Assembly: GCA_014871385.1 (NCBI GenBank)
Contig: CM026427.1
Location: 864,068 to 928,067, forward strand
Reading direction: 5' to 3'
From: Ceratodon purpureus
Lineage: Eukaryota; Streptophyta; Bryopsida; Pseudoditrichales; Ditrichaceae
Length of the DNA: 64,000 bases
Shown: positions 56,006 to 64,000 of the stretch, piece after piece
Position numbering within the stretch: the stretch's first letter is position 1
Layout: every line of letters begins with the position of its first letter
Notes under the pieces: model-generated
The model's input: only the letters and a program-made list of their open reading frames with translations
Told to the model about the DNA's origin: nothing
Database searches by the model: none
Program-made: the position numbers and the translations under genes

Positions 56006-59000
56006 GACGACAGATAAATTATTAGAATTTACAACGTAGCGACAAAAAAAATATTGTATTTATTTTATAATTTGTGCTTTTGGTATTTCTTAACTATACT
56101 ACAAACAATTCTAAATCTCAATGCAAATTGTTTCAAGAAGCTCTACCTTCTTTTAGTGATAATAAATAAAAAACAAGAAAACAGTTATTTATTTTTATAC
56201 AATGCATATATTAAATTACTAAGGAGCATATTGTATTAAGATTCCTATTTGACAAAATTAATAAAATAAGATTCACTACTACTAAATAGAAAGTGTGTAT
56301 AATGGTTCCAAATCATATACTGTCTAGTTTATTAACTAATATTATAAAAAAAATGTTTATGATATATGTAGTTAAAACAATAACACAGTTATATGCTATA
56401 GATGTAGTTTTAAAAAGAATTATTTACTAATATCTACTAATATCATAAAAAAAAATATCATAATTTACCAATATAATTAAAACTAATTAGGAATATTTAC
56501 CAATATTTAATAATATTTACTAGAATAACTTAAAAAAACGTTCATGATATTTTCAAATTAAATATATAATACAGGTATATGATTTTTTAAATGAAGATTT
56601 TAATACATTATTTGAAATTTTTTTAAATGAACATTAATACATTTTTTTTTAAATACCTAGGAAGTGGCAATGGATTTTATAAAATACAGCTTTTACTAAA
56701 GTTACTTATTGGAATAAAATAAAAACAAATAGTAACTCTCTAAAATTTTGTAAAAGTTTGAGAATTATTTTGATTGTATTGATATTTATTACAATTCAAT
56801 TCATTATTAAATTCAAGTTATCTACTACTCGGTTTTCGAAAAAGACAAATTTATACTATTCTTTAAATAATTATAAATTAGCGAGATGATAGGCACTTTT
56901 AATAAATTCATAATTATTTTTTCGTGCTCTAAATTAGCAAATATGAACGACTCTAAGTTGGAAGTTGAGATTAAAGATGGAACCTTGAATCTAAACATGG
57001 TATTACGTATGACATCTAGATCCGAAGGCCGCTTTTAACAACAAATTCTACATTGGTTCATTCAATTAAGTTTCATCATTTTTTCATATTTGGAGCAGGA
57101 ACTTCCATTATCCGCAACAGTATTCGGAATTATGTCCGTAATTATTTTTAATACAAATTCATATGCTAACCTATTCTTTTGCCCTCAGAAAATTTAGAAA
57201 GTTTATAAAGTACTTCATGGATATCCTTATAAAAGAAAAATGCAATAACATAAAAATACAACGAAAAAGTAAGAATACAGATGAAAAACATTTTTATACT
57301 TTAGATTTTTATACTTTAACAAAGCAATCGCTTTGCATCTTCATACAAACAGGATATTCAAAAAGATTTAGCTTATTTTTAAAGGACTGTTGATAAGATT
57401 ATTGATAATCCTACAGTTGTAACTCTTTATTTTTTAATCTTTTCATCTTTCATCATTTTTGATTGTTCGCACTAATTTATTATTTTTAAGTAAACGAATT
57501 TTGCATAACATTCACAAAACCTATATCTTCAATTATGATGTATTTGAAAGAAGGAATTGATGGTTTTAAATGATTTTAAAGATTATGACAAAAATAAAAT
57601 ATTTTTTACAAATTTAAATTATGCTTTCAATTTTTAAATTTTCTTCAAATAAGTATCAAATTTATCAAAATCAAGAAGTTATGATGCAGAAAAGCGTTTA
57701 TACAAAATTTACCATAAATTATTCACTTGACTCATTCAATCATAATAGTTTTTGAACATTAGAAAATCTCAAATATAATACTGAAATTTATACAAGCATA
57801 TCTTATTATGGCATTACTAACTTAATTTTTCAACATATAGTTATAGAACGATTGATAAAATAAGTGAATTCCAAGGTTTTAGCTTTGCTGTACCAGTTTC
57901 ATCAGCCGTTTATCTGATGTGTATAGCCCCTCTTAGAATAGATCAGTAAGGCGGTGTCGAAACACTATTAGCGTGTTGCTCTCGAAAAGAATGACCTTGG
58001 ATTACGCCTTTATGCACTGCAGAATATAAACTCTTATTAATTTACTTTGTCATACTCAAGATTATCCAACACTACAATTTAAAAACTTATAGATGAGTTA
58101 TTACTAAATTGACATCTATGTGATAAATCCTATGCAAGTACATATTTTTATTTTCTAATTTTAATTGTGTTGGTGAAACGTAATAAAAATAAAATAAAAT
58201 TATTAAATGTAGAGCAGTAATACATTATACTTAAATTGTCTATCGATAAATTGTTGATGCTTATAGCATCTAACAGTCACTCTCTAGTTTTCATTGACTT
58301 AAATTTAGCAATACAATAAAAAATAGAACAATTAAATAAAGATGTTCATGCTTATTGATACTCAATTTTTTCTTTAAGAGACCTAAAGTATACTTGATTT
58401 TGTAGTTTAAACCTTCTTCTTGATTATGTTTAATTAAGAACATAAATCTCTGTAACATGTTATCTTTAATCTTTTTTAAACTTCGAATTACGTTGTTCTA
58501 CCACTTATTCATCTATTTCTTATTATTGTGTTTCCATTCTACTTTATTTCCTCTAATATTCTTCATTTCATTTCTCTTAAATCCTATCAATAGTCATTCA
58601 TTTCACTTAATTTCAATAGTCATTCCTTTCACTTGAATTCAATAGTCTTTATCTATTATCGTTTTTTTTTTTTTTTTTTTTTGGTATAACTATGCTCTCC
58701 TTCACTTTTGTTTAATCTCTTTTGTTTAATCAATGCAATTCACATTCTTTCTTCTACATTCCATTTCTCATCACCTTTCTTTCTTCTCCACAACCAAATT
58801 TCCTTCATTTCACATTCTTGTCCTCACCTCTCATATTCATTGTCTTCAACTCACTTTACTCTCTCTTTCTTTGTGTATTTGATGCGTGAATATCGCTATG
58901 AGATTAGTGATTGCTTACTCAAACATTTGTTCACCACATCTATTTTTATTCTGTCATTAATTTTATATATATACATGTATCTTAACATTTTAATTAACTT

Positions 59001-61489
59001 GTTATGCGCTACGTACATTATTATATGTTGACTTCTTTTTTTGTACTTATATTTTCCATGATCAAATCTTGTTCTTCTCTTGTTATTTCTTTATTATCTT
59101 ACAACAATTTTAAGCAATGTTTTTTTTCCAGTACAATAAAGAGTTTTCTTTTGGGGGTTGAATATTATGGGAAGTGATGAAATAGCCAATCTATATTTGA
59201 GTTACTTAATTGCATTTATCAAAAATTGTCATTACGTCTTAAACTGCATGAACTCATATTGCATTAAGCGGCCATTTGCAATTTGAGTGAAGAAGCAATA
59301 TTGAGAAGTTTTAGAAATGGGCATCTAAGATGAGGTTGCAACGAAAGCTTAAAGCTCGGTTCATTGTAGAGATAGAATATGTTTGCGTGTTTAAGATCGA
59401 AGTTTGAATGTGATATATATTCAAAAAGTGTCGAAAACCTCTAAATTTATATTTTAAACAATTAATGGTTTTTTTTACATTTTGCACAACTTATTTTGTA
59501 TTGCCATTCCAGTTCTTTAATTAAGCTCACTACCTTATTTTTATTCAATTCAGTACCATTGATTAATTTATTCCTTTATAATTTACTTCTTTATTTGCTT
59601 TTTATTCTAACATTCATTTTGTCTTTATCATTTTGTTTTCTTCCCTTACTCTTACCTTTTAATCCCGGACTTTGTTTATGCTATTCATTTTTTTCCCTTC
59701 ATTATCATCGATTGACTCACCCATGCAATTAATTTTAATTTCTAGAAATTTTATATGAGTTTTATACTCCAATCTGGTGTTTTTTAATTTGTAGTTTTTT
59801 ATCCTAAAAATTATTTAAATTATTTTTAGCGCTGATGTTTGTATATTATTTGCATTTTGTTGTAAAAGAATTAAACAATAATTAAATTTTTAAACTTTTA
59901 GAGTTCAACTCAAATTATTTTTCTTTTATTTGTCTACGCACAACATGTTATAGGAGACTCATCTTTACAATGCTTTTCATCCTTTTTAGTGTACTCCAAA
60001 TAAATTACTTTTCCGGAATGACGTCATTCTATTAAAGCTAGTTTTTAATCCTTTTAATCTTCATTTACATATAATATTATTTTACTTGTTTATTTGATTC
60101 TGTTCTATCCCTTTCACACTGTAGCGTAACTTTAATTCTTTTCGAATAAATCGTTTGCCTTGAATTCCATTTGGTTCATCTAACTACTTTTCTGTCATCT
60201 TTCATTTGTCCTCACATCAATTCTTATTACTTTAGAATAACTTTTATCGTGAAATTGTCGTTACATTCTGATTCCATGTTCTATTTCTTATACGAATTCA
60301 GCTAATCACTATAATTTTTTTTACTTCACCTTTTATTCTTGTTGTCTTCTTATTATCCTTCGCGTCAAAAGTAATTTTCTATTATTTGTTTTATTCCTTT
60401 TTACTTTAAGAATTTGTTTCTAATTGGTCACTTCTTGATTTTTAATTTTTTTATTACATCTCTTTTGTTTTTATGTCCTCCCTTTCTTCTTTCTTTTATC
60501 GATTATACCTTCTGACTGTATACTCGACCTCTGTCTATTTAATATTCATCTTTCTTCGCTCATATCACCACTGTTTCTATAAAATTTAATTTCTAATCTT
60601 TTGGAATCAACAAAAACCTTTTATTCCAATGAAATTAGTTAAAGAGACACATCGCCACCACGAAGATCAAGAATCGCGAAGCAATTTACAGGACTATAAT
60701 TAGTTTTAATATATTCTGACATGTTTTAATTTTTTTCTTACTAAAACTAACCTCTTTTAATTTCCTACAGCTTGTCTTATTTCTTACAATCCTATTTGAA
60801 TCATTTTTTTTGTGTAATACTTCATATTGTCATATATCAGTATTTCTCGGTCATGTTTGATATCTGTCTTTTTTTCCATTTAGGGTTATTCTCGTTTTGC
60901 GGATTTGGAGGTCTCAAGCACCTAGATTTTCAAAGCCTTGTTACGTAATCAGCTGTGCCTAAATACAAGATTATGATCAACGGGGAGGAAAAAGCATAAA
61001 ATAGAACTTCCTAAGCTCCTTGCGTCGGCGGATCTGATTACTTCACGGGACAAGGTCGCGCTAAATTTTGATGAACGTAGTCGAAACTTCCAATCGATAA
61101 ATTTAAATACTCTAAACTTCAAGTCTTAGCACTCAAAACTTCAATTTTTAAACAGTCCACTTGCCACAGATTCATTCAACGTTGTCATACTCTTCCAGCT
61201 GGAGGCCTTATCACTCGTACCAGATTTTGGTATTGTGGAAAATGATACTGAATGCGGAAGAAATATCCAACGAGAATAATTCGTAACGTTTTATATTATC
61301 AATGTGAACGATCAGGCCTTACAATAGAATAGGACAGAGTGATATAGCCGCTGAATTCCAATATCTAGGCTACGATGAGATGATAATTCGATCGCAGTTA
61401 AAACGGAAAAGTGCGTTCGAGCACGAACAACTATCAAAACGACTGCTGGTAAAGCTTCGGAGTTGTAGACAACTGCACTTCATCAGAGA
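56006..61489. other. AT-rich gene desert with a pyrimidine-rich tract
   Basis: No supported gene. From about 58,440 to 60,640 the plus strand is strongly T/C-rich over some 2.2 kb, including a run of about 20 T at 58663-58682. No GC palindrome occurs in this stretch. Confidence 0.55.
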
Positions 61490-62547
61490 CTACTCTAGTC
61501 TGTGCCGCTTGTGGACGGGTGTTGGCGGTGAAAGACCACCATTGCCGTGCTGTGTCGAATGAAAATTGATGTCCTCACCGTTGTTATTGTCTGCGAGATT
61601 GAGAGATAATGTAAGTACATCAGCGTGACCGAGGAAGTAAAACAAACTGCACTGATTGATTAAAATAATAAATCTCAAACCCTACCATTGATGCTATCGT
61701 CGTCCGACGATGATGTTCCTTCCACGCTCTCGGTCTCTGTCTCCGAATCCCGAACAGCTGGAAACCCGTAACTCAGCATCCAGCGTGCCGGAAATGGTTC
61801 GCGGCAGCCTTGCCGGCAGCACGCGGGGTACATGGCCACTCGAATTGCCAGACAAAAGATGTGATACAGGTGACCACATGGAGAGATTTCTACCTCGTGT
61901 GCTGGGAAGCCTATCCCGCACATCTCGCACCTTCGAGTCTCGTCCGTATTCGAGTTCCTTGGACTTATAGTCCTACTAGACAGCCTCAGCGTGGTGTGAT
62001 CACGATACGATCGCAGGGTAGCAACTGCGAGGTCGTGCTCGGTCTTGAGCTCTTCGAGGTCTTTCCGAAATGTGTCAATGTCGCGCTCGGCTTCCAACAG
62101 TTCCAATAGAACGGACCGTCCCAAGCCGTACCCAGCATGATTTCGGAGTTCGGATTCCGCGCGGGCTCGCTGGCATTTCAGTTGGAACAACTTCTCCTTC
62201 AGCTCAAGCAGGTTGAGGCGCGTCTCTTCGCGTACCGCAGGGTCAGACGTTGTTGCATCAATCTGCGAAGTCTGAAGTGTGGCATCCTCGACCGACTTGG
62301 CACAACGCAGATACCTGTTGTGAATGTCGCGCAACTCTCCTTCCACTTCCATGTAATCGTCCGCTGCAACCCCCTCTTCAGGCAACATGGGTACTTCGGC
62401 GTGGAACTCCGCTGTAAGCATTCGCTCACGGACCTCGGCGAGTCCAAGTCTCCTGCCTGCATCGGACGACAGACGAAACTTGTGTGTTAGGATATCTGAA
62501 ATTCGGGAAGGACGAGGAGAAGACGGACGGGCCACGGAACTCGGCAT
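61490..62547 (-). CDS. Orphan RING-like zinc protein, copy 3 (two exons)
   Basis: Exons 62547-61686 and 61590-61490 join at a phase-1 AATG|GTAGGG ... CGCAG|AC junction to give 320 residues. It lacks the N-terminal region shared by copies 1 and 2 but has the same plan: a charged coiled-coil middle (about 65-200) and a zinc motif with identical spacing (CEMC ... CGHLYHIFC ... CCRQGC, where the fourth ligand is His as in a true RING). It then has W-x2-SYGF, a Ser/Asp-rich linker and a short last exon with basic HKRHR. The start MPSSVARPSS is chosen because a TATA box (TATATA, about 62640) lies inside the longer frame that opens at 62676. MPIYRN at 62619 is an alternative. A palindrome sits 215 bp upstream. 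Confidence 0.82.
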
Positions 62548-62637
62548 TTCTCTAAACTGTAGACTGGAATTTGCTAGTGTAGGAAATAGGCTTGAAACAA
62601 GATTACGATAGATGGGCATATGACTAGTTAAGCAGCG

Positions 62638-62648
62638 AAATATATAGT
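62638..62648 (-). promoter_or_regulatory. TATA box deciding the start of RING-like copy 3
   Basis: ACTATATATTT on the minus strand, about 95 bp upstream of the MPSS start and inside the longer frame. This argues against the longer N-terminus. Confidence 0.55.
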
Positions 62649-62762
62649 ACAGCCAGCGAGTTCCATAAACCGTCATTTAAGTCATCAGTGGCGCAAAGTT
62701 AATATGGGTTTTGGCGGCCAAATTAGATAACCCATAACTTCTGAATGTCAGCTCATTCCAAA

Positions 62763-63346
62763 CGGCGCCGGCGCCATATCCCATCCTGGTCACCTTATTT
62801 TTATGGCTGGTTGCACTGCATATTTGAGAACCGGCCCTGGCGAAACCCGAGGATAACTTGATAGGACTTAGAATGGCTAATATGCGGGAGTTTAGGCAAG
62901 GGAATTTACTGCACTGCCATCTGGAGCTCCATCCGCCACAGGGGTCTAAGGTAACTCAGTATAGGATCAGTCAATTGTTGAGAAGTTCTTTGACACCCTG
63001 ATTTTCAGAGAGATGACGGTTGTATTTTACTGTGATGCAATGAATTTTCGTTCTTTTGGAGAAGAAATATAATAAATAGGAATGAAGCAGAAAATGAAGG
63101 GGGGAGCAAAAGAGAAAATTGAATAAAATGATAGCAAAAACAAAAGAGAAATAAAGTAAAACTGAATGGCGCGAGCGCCATCTGATGCGTACGAAGTAAT
63201 TGCGCCACAAGCTGGCAAGTCGACCACAAAGATGTAATTCTTGTAAAGATTATTTATTAACAATCTCCAAGGGACAGCTAATATTCTATATCATGGTATC
63301 CAGAGTATATTAGAAAGTAAATCCAAACCACTTGGCGCCGGCGCCA
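62763..63346. promoter_or_regulatory. Palindrome cluster C (three copies)
   Basis: Cores start at 62763 (CGGCGCCGGCGCCA), 63167 (TGGCGCGAGCGCCA) and 63333 (perfect). They occupy the interval between the 3' end of the SWIM gene and the promoter of RING-like copy 3. Confidence 0.78.
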
Positions 63347-63391
63347 TCTTCCCTGATTCGAGAATTTAATTCACATTAATGTTCTAGAGTA

Positions 63392-64000
63392 CTACAATGC
63401 CGGCATCCATGCTTGGATGATGTCTTGAACGTCAGCTCTACTTAGTGTCGCTTGGTGGGGTCTGTCGTCATCCAAAGGTAGCCCAAGTACTTTGTGGTAA
63501 ACGTGATACATATGCTTGCACGTCTTGAAGAAGTGTCCTGCCTTATTCGCCGAAACACTGTTGACTAGAAACGCACAGGTGCATGAAGGCATTTCGCTTA
63601 TGGTGACAATATATTGCACCGGCTTGTTAGTGGTGGTCGATACGGTGGCTAACTGAAACGAGAAAGATGCAATCTCTGGGTTACTGTCAACAATTCGAAC
63701 TTGGGCACACATCCTTAAGCCTTCGTTCCTTCTACTGCAGCCTGAGTCGGTTAATGTTCGCCTATTGACACGCTTGCCAGCGCGCCAGATGGGTCTGCGA
63801 CTGGGATCCGCCGATGATTGGTTTGGTGATCGTATATTTTCGGAGTGCTCCCGGTCCAATGCACGACGCGCAATATCCTCGGTGAATCTGTTGACCAAAA
63901 CAAACCCTGCATCTGCGAGCGAGTTTGCCTCTAACATGCTTAACTTCGTCCCCATTTCAACCGGCCAAACATTCGGCAAAGGAGGCGGTCTACCACCCTG
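63392..64000 (-). CDS. SWIM zinc-finger protein, C-terminal part (runs off the right edge)
   Basis: The frame is open to the window edge (202 residues seen, stop at 63392), so the N-terminus lies beyond 64000. The C-terminal 70 residues hold a SWIM motif: C-x-C in PSCTCAFLVNSV, then C-x-H in FFKTCKHMYHVYHKVLGL. SWIM fingers occur in MuDR/FAR1-type proteins and in ZSWIM ubiquitin-ligase adaptors, and mediate DNA or protein contacts. Upstream is a basic region (RRPIWRAGKRVNRRTL) and a likely beta-rich segment before the finger. Given the RING-like and F-box-like neighbours, a ubiquitin-related role is tempting but unproven; a transposase-derived origin is the other option. I see no transposase core in the part present. 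Confidence 0.75.
   Translation of the reverse strand, partial: QGGRPPPLPNVWPVEMGTKLSMLEANSLADAGFVLVNRFTEDIARRALDREHSENIRSPNQSSADPSRRPIWRAGKRVNRRTLTDSGCSRRNEGLRMCAQVRIVDSNPEIASFSFQLATVSTTTNKPVQYIVTISEMPSCTCAFLVNSVSANKAGHFFKTCKHMYHVYHKVLGLPLDDDRPHQATLSRADVQDIIQAWMPAL

Noticed and set aside
29652-64000. The idea that the palindrome island is an integrated giant virus, Polinton or similar element
   Set aside because: None of the hallmark genes (major capsid, packaging ATPase, DNA polymerase, integrase) was recognised, and several genes carry spliceosomal introns. Sequence beyond the window could still change this.
1-64000. tRNA, rRNA, snoRNA or CRISPR features
   Set aside because: No cloverleaf-like sequence with a GTTCGA-type arm in context, no rRNA signature and no regularly spaced repeats were seen. 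Initiator-tRNA-like strings occur only inside the copia leader.

Overview
The window is nuclear DNA of a land plant. The best fit is a bryophyte, and a moss such as Physcomitrium is my guess. The evidence is plant-type ARPC2, prefoldin 5, L36, soluble epoxide hydrolase and allantoinase sequences, small GT-AG introns, a Ty1/copia element with a single gag-pol frame, and very AT-rich intergenic DNA. The species itself is an inference.

Left third (1-29.6 kb): conventional host genes and mobile elements. ARPC2 (minus, its 3' exons lie beyond the left edge) and PFD5 (plus) sit head to head, about 400 bp apart. RPL36 (plus), a short RMA-like RING protein (minus) and a two-exon soluble epoxide hydrolase (minus) follow. 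A TA-flanked MITE precedes a very young copia element (13816-19933) with 300-bp LTRs. From 20.0 to 22.3 kb lies a patchwork of gene fragments: two allantoinase exons, a second copy of part of the epoxide hydrolase, and half of an inverted-repeat element whose full copy is at 8.2 kb. A small secreted protein resembling beta/gamma-crystallin or AMP1 folds lies at 24.4 kb.

Right two thirds (29.6-64 kb): AT-rich DNA carrying small, more GC-rich orphan genes. Two things tie this part together. First, about 20 copies of a GC-rich palindrome, core TGGCGCCGGCGCCA or one-base variants, are scattered here and are absent from the first 29 kb. Many lie 75-470 bp upstream of genes, in one case just before a TATA box. 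Second, the genes are unusual. Three two-exon genes (30.8, 39.8 and 61.5 kb) share a C-terminal RING-like zinc motif with identical spacing, a phase-1 intron at the same place and a short basic last exon. Next to them are an F-box-like two-exon gene, a pair of coiled-coil paralogs (one broken), a SWIM zinc-finger gene running off the right edge, a basic protein with a cysteine cluster, and several unrecognised ORFs. I found no capsid, packaging ATPase, polymerase, integrase or transposase here, so I read this as a lineage-specific gene island with a shared cis element rather than a known virus or transposon.

Small mobile elements punctuate the right part: a hAT-type MITE with an 8-bp target duplication, and several short poly-A-tailed retroposon ends, one of which split the palindrome cluster at 43 kb. 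The gene-free stretches (33-38.7, 51.4-55.4 and 56-61.5 kb) are AT-rich DNA with a GA-rich minisatellite and a long pyrimidine-rich tract. Splice sites, starts and functions were read by eye from sequence and remembered family members. No alignment or database search was run.
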